Source: Thermincola ferriacetica (GTDB lineage Bacteria > Bacillota > Thermincolia > Thermincolales > Thermincolaceae). Taken from it: 64,000 bases of DNA. Of the stretch, positions 1 to 8,716 are shown piece by piece (the stretch's first letter is position 1; each line of letters starts with the position of its first letter). The stretch spans positions 1 to 64,000 of the forward strand of contig NZ_LGTE01000010.1 of NCBI RefSeq assembly GCF_001263415.1. Reading direction: 5' to 3'. A program made the translations under genes and the position numbers. Below the pieces are notes generated by a model, which did no database searches, was not told the origin of the DNA, and saw only the letters and a list, made by a program, of their open reading frames with translations.

Positions 1-135
1 CAACATGAGCCATCGAGTTCGGGAACACTGCCTGCCTGGCCAGGGTTTGCAGCATAAAGCTCCTTGGTAGCGGAGAACCCCACCCGCCCTTCCGTGGTTA
101 AAGAAGCGCGTAGTTTCACCGGAAGAGCGGCCTGG
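1..135 (+). repeat. Dispersed repeat, copy A (cut by window edge)
   Basis: This stretch is a close match to the reverse complement of about 13325-13470, and a weaker match in the same orientation to about 13537-13670. Shared blocks include the 'gcctgcctggccagg' core, 'gctccttggtagcggagaa' and 'cttccgtggttaaagaag'. No reading frame fits it. The element probably continues upstream of base 1. The remaining bases to the pta start hold only the pta leader and no other gene. Confidence 0.8.
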
Positions 136-231
136 TATTACTACTTACCCGGCAAAAATTAAGCAATATTCTGGGCGCGAGTGTGGAACACTTTATATAC
201 GATGAACCTTTATCATTAAGGAGTAAGACAA

Positions 232-1266
232 TTGGACGTACTGGCGCAAATAAAAGAAAAAGCAAGAAGGTTTAAAACAAGAATAGTGTTGCCTGAAAGT
301 TCGGACTTAAGGGTTTTAAAAGCAGCCGGTGAAATAGAACGGCTGGGTATTGCTCATGTAGTGCTGCTCGGGGAAAAAGGTTATTTTACACGCATAGAAC
401 GAGAGCATAACATCTCCCTTGATGGCATTGAAATTGTTTCTCAGACAAAGAAGTTTAACCCATACAGGGACCTTCTTTATAACCTGCGTAAGCACAAAGG
501 TCTAACTTACGAGGAAGCGGGCCGTTTGGTAAAAAACCCTCTTTATTATGGAGCGCTGATGGTGAAAGCGGGGGATTGCGACGGGATGGTGGCCGGGTCT
601 TTGTCACCTACAGCAGATGTTTTGCGGCCTGCCCTGCAGATAATCAAAACCGCTCCTGGCATTTCCGTTGTCTCCGGCGCTTTTATTATGATTGTTCCGA
701 ACAAGGATTTTGGTGACGATGGAGTTATGCTGTTTGCTGACTGTGCCGTTAACCCTGACCCAACAGCGGAACAACTTGCCGAAATCGCCTATACGTCGGC
801 TGTAACTGCCAAATCTTTACTTGGCATGGAGCCGCGGGTAGGGATGCTGTCCTTTTCTACCAAAGGAAGCGCCCGGCATGAAAAAGTTTTTAAGGTCAGA
901 CAGGCTACGGAGATAGCCAGGCAAAGGTACCCTTCCCTGGTGATTGATGGGGAACTGCAGGCTGATGCGGCCCTGGTTCCTTCGGTGGGACGTTACAAAG
1001 CACCGGGCAGTCAAGTGGCCGGTAGGGTGAATGTGCTGATATTTCCCGACTTGCAGTCTGGAAATATAGGCTACAAATTGGGGCAGAGATTGGCCAATGC
1101 CGAGGCTATCGGCCCTGTCCTGCAGGGGATGGCAAAACCTGTTAATGACCTGTCCAGAGGCTGCAGCGAGGAAGACATTGTCAACGTAGTTGCTATTACG
1201 GCTGTACAGGCTCAGGGGAATAAGACCGCCGTGCCCGAGTTATTATTTTCCTTGACAAAAAAATAG
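232..1266 (+). CDS. pta: Phosphate acetyltransferase
   Basis: This cytoplasmic enzyme interconverts acetyl-CoA plus phosphate and acetyl phosphate plus CoA, linking acetyl-CoA to ATP through acetate kinase (not in the window). The 344-residue product has the usual length and family landmarks: the N-terminal RIVLPESSDLRVLKA block, a central GDCDGMVAGSLSPTADVLR block and a C-terminal FPDLQSGNIGYKL block. The start is TTG with AAGGAG at 218-223, eight bases upstream. It precedes the yceD-rpmF pair. In anaerobes this enzyme serves acetate formation or assimilation; the direction cannot be read from sequence. Confidence 0.95.
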   Translation: MDVLAQIKEKARRFKTRIVLPESSDLRVLKAAGEIERLGIAHVVLLGEKGYFTRIEREHNISLDGIEIVSQTKKFNPYRDLLYNLRKHKGLTYEEAGRLVKNPLYYGALMVKAGDCDGMVAGSLSPTADVLRPALQIIKTAPGISVVSGAFIMIVPNKDFGDDGVMLFADCAVNPDPTAEQLAEIAYTSAVTAKSLLGMEPRVGMLSFSTKGSARHEKVFKVRQATEIARQRYPSLVIDGELQADAALVPSVGRYKAPGSQVAGRVNVLIFPDLQSGNIGYKLGQRLANAEAIGPVLQGMAKPVNDLSRGCSEEDIVNVVAITAVQAQGNKTAVPELLFSLTKK

Positions 1267-1310
1267 ACTATAGTTATAATTTAATTTGTTTGACTAATGA
1301 GGTGTACTGT

Positions 1311-1823
1311 ATGGTTATCGATATTAGTAAGGTTAAAAGGACTCCCGAACTGAGAGAAACATTTCAACTGCGGGAGCAAATGGAACCTATTACCAATGGG
1401 AAAGACCGGATAGAGTTTTCCGAACCTGTTGAGATAACGGGTAAAATCGAAAATACCGGCGGGAAATTAATTGTTCTGGGCAATATCTCAGCCAGGTTAA
1501 GACTAACTTGTTCCCGCTGTTTGGAGCAATATCCTCATGAACTGGCAACTTCCTTTGAGCGGGCATTCCGGTTGACCCCGGAAGATGCATCTGCCGAAGG
1601 GTCAGAAGAGGAAACGGAAATTATCAGCGGGGAAAAGCTGGATCTGACAGATATGATAGTGGAGAGTATTCTTTTGGAGCTGCCCATGAAGCAGGTTTGT
1701 TCCGAGGAGTGCAAGGGGCTGTGCAAAAAGTGTGGGATAAACCTGAATAAGACTGCATGTAATTGTGAAGATGACGATATTGACCCTCGTTTCGAGGTGT
1801 TGAAAAACTATTTTAAATCGTAG
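1311..1823 (+). CDS. YceD/DUF177 family protein
   Basis: This is the DUF177 (YceD) protein that almost always precedes rpmF in bacteria. Its bacterial role is not settled; plant and E. coli relatives are linked to 23S rRNA accumulation. The product is about 170 residues. A Cys-Ser-Arg-Cys pair sits mid-protein, and a second Cys-rich stretch near the C-terminus (CKGLCKKCG followed by CNC) may bind zinc. I chose the ATG at 1311 because GAGGTG lies six bases upstream; an in-frame TTG at 1290 has no comparable site. The neighbour rpmF begins 24 bases after the stop, so the two are co-transcribed. Confidence 0.85.
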   Translation: MVIDISKVKRTPELRETFQLREQMEPITNGKDRIEFSEPVEITGKIENTGGKLIVLGNISARLRLTCSRCLEQYPHELATSFERAFRLTPEDASAEGSEEETEIISGEKLDLTDMIVESILLELPMKQVCSEECKGLCKKCGINLNKTACNCEDDDIDPRFEVLKNYFKS

Positions 1824-1847
1824 GGCTTTAAAGGGGGTGTAAAATAA

Positions 1848-2030
1848 ATGGGTGTACAACAGCACAGACAATCCAAGTCCCGTGTAAGGAAAAGAAGGGC
1901 TACCCAAAAGCTTACAGCGCCAGGTTTTATTTCCTGTCCACAGTGCCATGAACCAAAGTTACCACATAGAGTTTGTCCGGAATGCGGATATTACAAAGAT
2001 AAAGAGGTTGTTGCTGCTGAGAGTAAGTAA
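1848..2030 (+). CDS. rpmF: 50S ribosomal protein L32
   Basis: L32 is a small component of the large ribosomal subunit. The 60-residue product starts MGVQQHRQSKSRVRKRRA and carries two CxxC pairs (CPQC and CPEC), the zinc-ribbon form of L32. This form does not depend on the Zn-free paralogue used in zinc starvation. The SD AAAGGGGGTG is well placed. It ends just before a clear intrinsic terminator, separating it from the fapR operon, although rpmF and fatty acid genes are adjacent in many bacteria. Confidence 0.97.
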   Translation: MGVQQHRQSKSRVRKRRATQKLTAPGFISCPQCHEPKLPHRVCPECGYYKDKEVVAAESK

Positions 2031-2048
2031 CGCGTCTTATGTAGGTGA

Positions 2049-2090
2049 ACAGATGTCTTGAGGCATCTGTTTTTTTGTTTTTTTATTTTT
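2049..2090 (+). terminator. Intrinsic terminator after rpmF
   Basis: ACAGATG and CATCTGT arms (2049-2055 and 2064-2070) form a stem extended by a T.G and a C-G pair around a TTGA loop. It is followed by a long T-rich tract. Confidence 0.9.
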
Positions 2091-2130
2091 GACAAAAACC
2101 AATATTCTTTTAACTTGCATAATTTTGGAG

Positions 2131-2164
2131 TATACTATATATTATAATTAGTACCAGGTGCTAA
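2131..2164 (+). promoter_or_regulatory. fapR promoter with FapR operator
   Basis: A 17-base imperfect palindrome, TTAGTACCAGGTGCTAA, lies at 2148-2164, 31 bases before the fapR ATG. It matches the established FapR operator (TTAGTACC half-sites). TATACT (2131-2136) and TATAAT (2143-2148) are candidate -10 elements touching or overlapping it; no -35 with good spacing stands out. Further half-site-like sequence (GGTGCTAA, TTAATA) continues to 2196. FapR bound here should repress the whole fab operon until malonyl-CoA releases it. Confidence 0.85.
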
Positions 2165-2194
2165 GGATAGGTGCTAAAACTAGGTGGTATTAAT

Positions 2195-2773
2195 ATGGCG
2201 AGCACATCTGCTAAAGCTAGGAGACTGGAAAAATTAAAAACAGCGTTGGAAAACAACCCTTTTCTCACCGATGAAGAGCTGGCCAGAATGTTTTCCGTAA
2301 GTATCCAGACTATTCGGTTGGACAGGTTGGAATTGAACATTCCGGAAGTTCGTGAACGGGTTAAGCAGATGGCTGAGAAGAGTTATGCCGAATTGAGGTC
2401 TTTGAGCGGTAGCGAGGTAATCGGCGATTTAATTGACCTGGAACTTAACCGGTCAGGAATCTCTGTTATGAACATAAACGAAGATATGATCTTTCAGAAA
2501 ACGGGGATTGCCAGGGGCCACTTTATATTTGCCCAGGCAAATTCTCTGGCCGTGGCCTGTATAAACGCTGAAGTGGCGCTGACCGGGACAGCCAGGATTT
2601 TCTTTAAACGACAGGTGAAGTTGGGCGAGCGGATAGTTGCTAAGGCTACGGTGAAAGGCCGCAAAGGTAACAAATATATAGTCGGGGTCGAATCGAAATC
2701 CGGACAGGAAATAGTTTTTGAAGGTACTTTTATAATATTTGCCCTTTCTGATAAGGAGGCGACGATGCAGTGA
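2195..2773 (+). CDS. fapR: Transcription factor FapR
   Basis: FapR is the malonyl-CoA-responsive repressor of fatty acid and phospholipid synthesis genes in Gram-positive bacteria. Residues 1-60 form a winged-helix region with a DeoR-like helix-turn-helix (TDEELARMFSVSIQTIRLDRL). The C-terminal half is a hot-dog fold effector domain with the ANSLAVACINAEVALTG stretch. The ATG at 2195 gives 192 residues and has AGGTGG seven bases upstream. The GTG at 2171 lies just after the operator and gives an extra MLKLGGIN that FapR proteins do not have. The stop overlaps the plsX GTG by four bases (GTGA). It should be autoregulated through the operator at 2148-2164. Confidence 0.95.
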   Translation: MASTSAKARRLEKLKTALENNPFLTDEELARMFSVSIQTIRLDRLELNIPEVRERVKQMAEKSYAELRSLSGSEVIGDLIDLELNRSGISVMNINEDMIFQKTGIARGHFIFAQANSLAVACINAEVALTGTARIFFKRQVKLGERIVAKATVKGRKGNKYIVGVESKSGQEIVFEGTFIIFALSDKEATMQ

Positions 2774-3789
2774 AAATAGCAGTGGATGCTATGGGCGGAG
2801 ACTATGCGCCCGTGGAAATTGTCAAGGGAGCCGTTGAAGCAGTAAAGCTGCATAAACTTGAAGTTGTTTTGGTCGGTGACCACGCGGCTATCACCAAGGA
2901 ACTGGCCAAATATGCATATGATAAAAACCTAATTTCTGTTGTACATGCTTCCGAGGTAATCCGCATGGATGAAGCGCCGGCCGTTGCTGTTAGAAAGAAA
3001 AGAGATTCCTCCATTGTTGTGTGCAACAGGTTAATCAAAGAAGAACAGGCCGATGCAGTGGTGTCTGCGGGTAGCACCGGCGCGGCCATGGGGGCTTCAC
3101 TGCTTGGTTTGGGCAGGATAAAAGGCATAGACAGGCCGGCCATTGCCAGCATAATACCCACCCTCACCGGTTATTGTCTCCTTTTGGATGTGGGGGCCAA
3201 TGCAGAATGTAAACCTGTTAACCTGGTGCAATTTGCTATTATGGGGCATATTTACGCGAAAAAAATCATGGGGATTGCCCAACCGCGGGTAGGCCTTCTG
3301 AACATAGGTGAAGAGGAATCCAAGGGTAAGGAATTGTATGTGGAAGCTCACCGATTACTGAAGGAAAGTAAGCTCAACTTTATCGGTAATATCGAGGGCC
3401 GCGATATCACCAGAGGCCGGGCTGACGTCATAGTTTGCGACGGTTTTGTTGGCAATGTGGTGCTGAAATTCGGCGAAGGATTGGCTCGCGATCTCATGTG
3501 GATGATCAAGCAGGAACTGAAAAAAAATATTTTTGTTAAAGTGGGCGCTGCCCTTGTCTTTACCCAGGCCAAAGGCCTTAAAAAGCGGATAGATTATGCT
3601 GAATATGGCGGGGCGCCGCTTTTGGGGGTTAACGGGATAAGCATCATCAGCCACGGTAGTTCTGACGCGAAAGCAATTGCCAATGCCGTTAGGGTGGCCA
3701 AGGAATGCGTCGAAAAAAAAGTAGTGGACTGTATTCGGGACAGCATCCACGAAACCATTTTGGGAGATGATGAAGATGCCAGGGTTTAA
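2770..3789 (+). CDS. plsX: Phosphate acyltransferase PlsX
   Basis: PlsX makes acyl-phosphate from acyl-ACP for the PlsY route to phosphatidic acid and acts peripherally at the membrane. The 339-residue product shows the family start (KIAVDAMGGDYAPVEIVKGA) and the SAGSTGA and NIGEE blocks. The GTG start overlaps the fapR stop, so translation is coupled. Its place directly after fapR in a fab operon is the canonical Firmicutes arrangement. Confidence 0.96.
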   Translation: MKIAVDAMGGDYAPVEIVKGAVEAVKLHKLEVVLVGDHAAITKELAKYAYDKNLISVVHASEVIRMDEAPAVAVRKKRDSSIVVCNRLIKEEQADAVVSAGSTGAAMGASLLGLGRIKGIDRPAIASIIPTLTGYCLLLDVGANAECKPVNLVQFAIMGHIYAKKIMGIAQPRVGLLNIGEEESKGKELYVEAHRLLKESKLNFIGNIEGRDITRGRADVIVCDGFVGNVVLKFGEGLARDLMWMIKQELKKNIFVKVGAALVFTQAKGLKKRIDYAEYGGAPLLGVNGISIISHGSSDAKAIANAVRVAKECVEKKVVDCIRDSIHETILGDDEDARV

Positions 3790-4732
3790 TCGGGTTCCGG
3801 TCGGTATTGCCGGCATCGGGGCCAGTATTCCCAACCGGGTCATGACTAACTATGACCTGGAGAAACTTGTGGACACCAGCGATGAGTGGATCAGGTCCAG
3901 GACCGGGATAGTAGAGCGCAGAATGGCAGAAAAAGGGCAAAACACTTCGGACCTGGCGGTGGAAGCAGCGAAAAACGCCCTTGCTGATGCCGGGGTTGGG
4001 GCTGAGGAAGTTGACCTGATAATTGTGGCCACCGTTACTCCCGACTATTCTTTTCCGTCCACGGCTTGCCTGGTTCAGAAAAGGCTGGGCGCTGTCAAGG
4101 CTGCCAGTTTTGACCTGGCTGCCGGCTGTTCCGGTTTTGTATATGGTTTGGTTACCGGAGCCCAGTATATAGCATCAGGCCAGTATGAAACGGTTTTGGT
4201 TATAGGGGCGGAGGTTTTGTCTAAAATAGTTAACTGGCAGGACCGCAATACCTGCGTGTTGTTTGGTGACGGTGCGGGAGCTGCTGTATTAAGACCTACG
4301 CAAAAAGGTTATGGTCTCCTTTCTTTTCAGTTAGGATCTGACGGCAGCGGTGGTGGGTTGTTAATGATGGGGCCCGACGGCTACCTGAAAATGAACGGCC
4401 GGGAAGTGTTCAAATTTGCCGTCAAAATAATGGGCGATGCTGCTCTGGAGGTTATAGAAAGAGCGGGTTTAACGCCTGCCGATATAGATTTTTTTATCCC
4501 GCACCAGGCTAATTTGCGTATTATCGAGGCAGCAGCGAAAAGGCTGGCTATGCCCATGGACAAGGTATATGTAAACGTAGACAGATATGGTAATACCTCT
4601 GCTGCTTCTATACCTGTAGCCTTATACGAAGCCCGGGAAAGAGGATTAATTAAATCGGGGGATAATTTAGCATTGGTAGGTTTTGGCGCAGGTTTGACCT
4701 GGGCTGCTGCTGTCATCAGGTGGAGTATATAA
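3767..4732 (+). CDS. fabH: 3-oxoacyl-[ACP] synthase III
   Basis: FabH starts fatty acid chains by condensing an acyl-CoA with malonyl-ACP. The catalytic triad is visible: Cys about residue 121 (AAGCSGF), His in IPHQANLRI and Asn in YGNTSAAS. Several closely spaced ATGs (3767, 3770, 3776) could start it; 3767 has GGGAGA just upstream and overlaps the plsX end by 23 bases. The length of about 320 residues is normal. In Firmicutes the primer choice (acetyl or branched acyl-CoA) depends on the FabH pocket and cannot be judged here. Confidence 0.96.
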   Translation: MMKMPGFNRVPVGIAGIGASIPNRVMTNYDLEKLVDTSDEWIRSRTGIVERRMAEKGQNTSDLAVEAAKNALADAGVGAEEVDLIIVATVTPDYSFPSTACLVQKRLGAVKAASFDLAAGCSGFVYGLVTGAQYIASGQYETVLVIGAEVLSKIVNWQDRNTCVLFGDGAGAAVLRPTQKGYGLLSFQLGSDGSGGGLLMMGPDGYLKMNGREVFKFAVKIMGDAALEVIERAGLTPADIDFFIPHQANLRIIEAAAKRLAMPMDKVYVNVDRYGNTSAASIPVALYEARERGLIKSGDNLALVGFGAGLTWAAAVIRWSI

Positions 4733-4758
4733 TTCCCAAAATTGATGTAGGGAGGAGA

Positions 4759-5703
4759 ATGCCTTTGAAGACAGAACTGTGCGATCTTTTAGAAATTGAA
4801 TATCCCATATTGCAGGGCGGGATGGCCTGGGTATCCACGGCTGAGCTGGCTGCTGCCGTGTCTGAAGCGGGCGGACTGGGTATTATAGGAGCCGGACATG
4901 CCCCTGCTGAATGGGTAAGAGATGAAATAAGGAAAGCCAGGGAACGGACCAATAAGCCCTTTGGGGTAAATGTGATGTTGATGTCTCCCCATGTGGAAGA
5001 AGTAATGCAGGTGGTTTTGCAGGAGAAAGTTCCCGTCATAACCACCGGCGCCGGTTCGCCGGGGAAATACATACCGGCATTAAAAGAAAACGGAACCCGG
5101 GTTATACCTGTAATTCCATCGGTGGCTCTGGCCAAAAGAATGGAGAAGGCCGGGGCTGATGCGGTTGTTGCCGAAGGCATGGAATCGGGCGGCCATATCG
5201 GAGAATTGACGACCATGGCCATGGTGCCGCAAATCGTTGATGCCGTTGATATACCGGTAATTGCTGCGGGTGGAATCGCCGACGGCAGGGGTTTGGTCGC
5301 TGCCCTGGCTTTGGGAGCCAAGGGAATCCAGGTTGGTACCCGTTTTATGTGCGCCGAAGAATGTACTATTCACCCAAACGTCAAAGAGTTTATCCTGAAG
5401 GCGAAAGACAGAGATACTGTTATTACCGGAAGAATTACGGGCCATCCCGTGCGTTGCCTGAAAAACAAGCTGACCAAGGAATTTGAAGATATGGAGGAGC
5501 GGCGGGTATCTGTGGAAGAATTGGAAGCATTGGGCGCCGGCAGTCTGAAAAAGGCCATGATCGACGGTGATATTGAGATGGGCTCGGTGATGGCAGGCCA
5601 GATTGCCGGTATGGTGAAGGAAATCAAACCGGCGCGTGCTATTATTGAGGAGATTATTGCCGGCGCCGAGCAAACCTTAAAAAGTCTGGAGGCTGTCAGA
5701 TAA
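4759..5703 (+). CDS. fabK: Enoyl-[ACP] reductase II, FMN type
   Basis: FabK is the FMN- and NAD(P)H-dependent enoyl-ACP reductase that replaces FabI in many Firmicutes. The N-terminus LLEIEYPILQGGMAWVS and the blocks ESGGHIGE and AAGGIADGRGL followed by LGAKGIQVGTRF are typical of FabK TIM barrels. The start is ambiguous. The ATG at 4759 is only three bases after GGAGG, the TTG at 4765 has better spacing, and a GTG at 4720 overlaps fabH. It lies between fabH and fabD and overlaps fabD by one base. No fabI is seen, so this is the likely main enoyl reductase. Confidence 0.9.
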   Translation: MPLKTELCDLLEIEYPILQGGMAWVSTAELAAAVSEAGGLGIIGAGHAPAEWVRDEIRKARERTNKPFGVNVMLMSPHVEEVMQVVLQEKVPVITTGAGSPGKYIPALKENGTRVIPVIPSVALAKRMEKAGADAVVAEGMESGGHIGELTTMAMVPQIVDAVDIPVIAAGGIADGRGLVAALALGAKGIQVGTRFMCAEECTIHPNVKEFILKAKDRDTVITGRITGHPVRCLKNKLTKEFEDMEERRVSVEELEALGAGSLKKAMIDGDIEMGSVMAGQIAGMVKEIKPARAIIEEIIAGAEQTLKSLEAVR

Positions 5704-6644
5704 TGAAACTGGCTGTTGTATTCCCGGGACAGGGCTCCCAGTATGTGGGCATGGGTAAAGATTTATATGATAATTCCTCTGAAGCAAGGGCGTTATTTGA
5801 AAAGGCCGACCAATTACTGGGTTACAGCCTGTCATCAGTTTGTTTTCACGGCCCGGAGGAAGAACTGCGCAAAACTCCTGTAACTCAACCGGCTATGCTG
5901 ACGACCAGCACAGTTCTTTTTCGTGAATTTAGTAAGCGCAACAAAATCCCTGTGCAGGTGGTAGCCGGACACAGCCTGGGCGAATATTCGGCTCTGGTAG
6001 CTGCCGAATGCCTTTATTTTGAAGAGGCTGTGCAATTGGTCGAAAAAAGGGGCCGCTTGATGGAAGAGGCGGCGTCCAAGGGAGAGGGTGGCATGGCCGC
6101 TGTTTTGGGCCTGGAGCGCAGTGCGGTGGAAAAGGCCTGCCGCGAGGCGTCCGCTGCCGGCAAGGTAGAAATAGCTAATTACAATTGCCCGGGGCAGATA
6201 GTTATCTCAGGCACAGCGGGTGGCCTGGAAAAGGCCGCTGAACTGTGCCGTGCACTTGGGGCCAAAAGAATAGTCACCCTGAATGTCAGCGGGCCGTTTC
6301 ATTCCAGCCTGATGAAACCGGCTGAGGAAAACCTTGCGCAAATACTTAAGGAAACAGTAATTAATGCGCCTAAATATCCTTTTATTTGCAATGTGACGGC
6401 TGATTTTGTCAGTGACGTGGAGGAAATTCGCGAATTCCTGACCAGGCAGGTAAGCCACTCAGTACTATGGGAGGATATGGTGCAAAATATGATAGCCCAT
6501 GGCGTGGACACTTTTGTGGAAATCGGTCCGGGTAAAGTTCTAACAGGCCTGATCCGGAAAATTAACCGCGAAGTAACCGTTTATAACATAGAAGATTTAA
6601 CTTCGTTGGAAAATACCCTTGCTAAATTGGAGGAGGTTATATAG
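5703..6644 (+). CDS. fabD: Malonyl-CoA:ACP transacylase
   Basis: FabD moves malonyl from CoA to ACP, supplying elongation. The product has 313 residues, the usual size, with the GQGSQYVGMG N-terminus, the nucleophile elbow GHSLGEYSAL near residue 90 and the SGPFHSSLM stretch with the catalytic His near residue 200. The ATG overlaps the fabK stop (TAATG), so the two are coupled. The stop is one base from the fabG ATG region, keeping the operon tight. Confidence 0.97.
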   Translation: MKLAVVFPGQGSQYVGMGKDLYDNSSEARALFEKADQLLGYSLSSVCFHGPEEELRKTPVTQPAMLTTSTVLFREFSKRNKIPVQVVAGHSLGEYSALVAAECLYFEEAVQLVEKRGRLMEEAASKGEGGMAAVLGLERSAVEKACREASAAGKVEIANYNCPGQIVISGTAGGLEKAAELCRALGAKRIVTLNVSGPFHSSLMKPAEENLAQILKETVINAPKYPFICNVTADFVSDVEEIREFLTRQVSHSVLWEDMVQNMIAHGVDTFVEIGPGKVLTGLIRKINREVTVYNIEDLTSLENTLAKLEEVI

Positions 6645-6645
6645 A

Positions 6646-7389
6646 ATGGTTCTAAGGGATAAAATTGCCATAGTAACGGGCGGGTCCCGTGGGATTGGCA
6701 AGGCCATATGTGAAGCCCTGGCCCGACAGGGAGCGCGTGTTGTCATTTTTGACGTAAATGCCGCAGAACTGCAGAATTGTGTTACGGAATTAAAGGCTGC
6801 CGGTTTTGATGCCGAAGGCTACGAAGTTAACGTAGCTCAGGCTGATAAAGTTGAGGAGGCAGTGGCCGGGGTGATAGACAATTTAGGGCGTATTGATATT
6901 TTGGTGAATAATGCAGGTATCACCCGAGACACACTGTTAATGCGGATGAAGGAAGAAGATTGGGATGCCGTATTGGCAGTGAACCTAAAGGGTGTTTTTA
7001 ACTGTACAAAGGCAGTAAGCCGCCCCATGATGAAGCAGCGCGGTGGGGTGATCATCAACATCTCTTCCGTTGTCGGTTTAATGGGTAATGCAGGCCAGGC
7101 CAACTATGCGGCTTCCAAGGCCGGGATCATTGGCTTTACCAAGTCAGTGGCCCGCGAGTTGGCGTCAAGAGGGGTAAGGGCTAATGCCATTGCGCCCGGA
7201 TTTATTGTTACGCAAATGACGGATGTCCTTTCCGACGAAATAAAAGGGGAACTGCAGAAGCAGATTCCGCTGGGCAGGCTGGGACAACCGGAAGATGTAG
7301 CCAATCTGGTTGTTTTTCTGGCCTCTGACAATGCCAGTTATATTACTGGGCAGACCATCGCTGTTGATGGCGGGATGGTAATGCACTAA
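6646..7389 (+). CDS. fabG: 3-oxoacyl-[ACP] reductase
   Basis: FabG is the NADPH-dependent reductase of the elongation cycle. It is a short-chain dehydrogenase with a GGSRGIGKAI cofactor motif, NNAGITRD, the catalytic Ser region INISSVVG and YAASKAG. The ATG at 6646 follows AGGAGG (6631-6636) by nine bases and gives 247 residues; an in-frame TTG at 6619 would only add residues reading through the fabD end. It precedes acpP by 42 bases. Confidence 0.97.
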   Translation: MVLRDKIAIVTGGSRGIGKAICEALARQGARVVIFDVNAAELQNCVTELKAAGFDAEGYEVNVAQADKVEEAVAGVIDNLGRIDILVNNAGITRDTLLMRMKEEDWDAVLAVNLKGVFNCTKAVSRPMMKQRGGVIINISSVVGLMGNAGQANYAASKAGIIGFTKSVARELASRGVRANAIAPGFIVTQMTDVLSDEIKGELQKQIPLGRLGQPEDVANLVVFLASDNASYITGQTIAVDGGMVMH

Positions 7390-7431
7390 TAATTTATATT
7401 ATTTCAGTTTTGTCTGGAAGGGGGTGAAACC

Positions 7432-7662
7432 ATGACAACCTTCGAAAAAGTTAAAAGCATTATCGTAGAGCAACTAGGTGTTGAAGAGGATGAAGTGAAG
7501 CCGGAATCCACTTTTATAGATGATTTGGGTGCGGATTCTTTGGATATTGTTGAGCTGGTCATGGCGTTGGAAGAGGAATTCGATATGGAAATTCCTGATG
7601 AAGACGCCGAGAAGATCAGAACTGTCGCCGATGCAGTTAAGTACATTGAAGATAACCAGTAA
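7432..7662 (+). CDS. acpP: Acyl carrier protein
   Basis: ACP carries growing acyl chains on a phosphopantetheine arm attached to Ser in the [11 protein letters not shown] motif (Ser about residue 37). The protein has 76 residues and is strongly acidic, as usual. GGGGGTG-like SD precedes the ATG. A strong hairpin without a U tract follows 22 bases after the stop and may set the high acpP transcript level relative to the downstream genes. Confidence 0.98.
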   Translation: MTTFEKVKSIIVEQLGVEEDEVKPESTFIDDLGADSLDIVELVMALEEEFDMEIPDEDAEKIRTVADAVKYIEDNQ

Positions 7663-7683
7663 AATGATATCATTGGATGATTA

Positions 7684-7715
7684 AAAGAGTCCCGTGGGTT
7701 ACTGCGGGACTCTTT
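7684..7715 (+). other. Strong intra-operon hairpin after acpP
   Basis: Arms AAAGAGTCCCG (7684-7694) and CGGGACTCTTT (7705-7715) are perfectly complementary over 11 bp with a 10-base loop. No T run follows, so this looks like an RNA stability or processing element rather than a full terminator. Confidence 0.75.
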
Positions 7716-7751
7716 GAGAATAATGCTATATATTTAAACCGGGAGGATTTT

Positions 7752-8708
7752 ATGAACTTACCAGAGTTGAGAATTGGCAATTTAATGCCAAAACTGCCCA
7801 TCATTCAGGGGGGCATGGCTGTTAGGGTTTCGACTGCCCCTTTGGCAGGTGCTGTAGCTGAAGAGGGGGGTATCGGACTCATTGCAGCCACCGGCATGGG
7901 AATTGAAGAGCTGCGCAATGAGATAAGAAAAGCTAAAGAAATGACCAAAGGTATAGTAGGCATTAACGTCATGTTTGCGGCTAGGGAATTTGCCCAGCTT
8001 GTCAAAACTGCTATAGCGGAGGGTATCGATCTGATTGTTTCCGGAGCCGGATTCTCCAGGGACATGTTTTCCTGGGGAAAGGAAGCTAATGTCCCAATTG
8101 TACCAATTGTTTCTTCCGTTAAACTGGCCAAGATTTCCGAAAAGATGGGTGCTGCCGCCGTTGTTGTAGAAGGCAAGGAGGCCGGTGGACACCTGGGAAC
8201 CACCGAATCCATCAAAAAGCTGATTCCTGAAATCAAGGAAGCTGTTAAAATTCCGGTCATTGCAGCCGGCGGTATTATTAACGGCTTCAATATTAGGGAA
8301 ATCATTAACCTGGGCGCCGATGCCGTGCAAATGGGTACCAGGTTTGTGGCCAGTTTAGAGTCCAATGTGGCTGACGCTTTTAAACAGCTTTATGTAAAAG
8401 CCCGCCCCGAAGATGTGGTGGTGTTGGAAAGCCCGGTTGGTTTGCCCGGCAGAGGGCTGTTGAATAAATTTACCGAAAGGTTGTTTAATGGGGAGACCCT
8501 TACGCCTCAAAGCTGCGATGGCTGTCTGAAAAAATGTTCCAAAAGATTTTGTATTCTTAAGGCATTGGTAAAGGCACAGCAGGGCGATATGGAAAATGGG
8601 TTGGTTTTTTCCGGTGAAAAAGTGCATGAAATTAAAGACATATTACCTGTTAAAGAAATTATCAGGAATTTGCTGAACGAATTTAAAATGGCCGGAAGTG
8701 AGGTGTAG
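7752..8708 (+). CDS. FabK-like / nitronate monooxygenase family flavoprotein
   Basis: This is a second FMN TIM-barrel protein of the FabK and 2-nitropropane dioxygenase family. It has [20 protein letters not shown] and [14 protein letters not shown] followed by [12 protein letters not shown]. It differs from the fabK product by a Cys-rich C-terminal segment ([13 protein letters not shown]) that could bind a metal or cluster; the paralogue at 4759 lacks it. The ATG at 7752 has GGGAGG at 7741-7746; an upstream in-frame start at 7677 would run through the hairpin. Its position between acpP and fabF suggests a job in fatty acid synthesis or unsaturation, but the substrate is not known. Confidence 0.85.
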   Translation: MNLPELRIGNLMPKLPIIQGGMAVRVSTAPLAGAVAEEGGIGLIAATGMGIEELRNEIRKAKEMTKGIVGINVMFAAREFAQLVKTAIAEGIDLIVSGAGFSRDMFSWGKEANVPIVPIVSSVKLAKISEKMGAAAVVVEGKEAGGHLGTTESIKKLIPEIKEAVKIPVIAAGGIINGFNIREIINLGADAVQMGTRFVASLESNVADAFKQLYVKARPEDVVVLESPVGLPGRGLLNKFTERLFNGETLTPQSCDGCLKKCSKRFCILKALVKAQQGDMENGLVFSGEKVHEIKDILPVKEIIRNLLNEFKMAGSEV

Positions 8709-8716
8709 GTTATTTG

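Noticed and set aside
2089..2094. TTGACA before fapR as its -35
   Set aside because: It sits at the end of the rpmF terminator tail and no good -10 lies 16-18 bases downstream, so the fapR -35 is left unassigned.
7782..8365. Two long open frames on the minus strand inside the FabK-like gene
   Set aside because: They are mirror frames of a strongly coding plus-strand gene, lack SD sites and encode low-complexity sequence.
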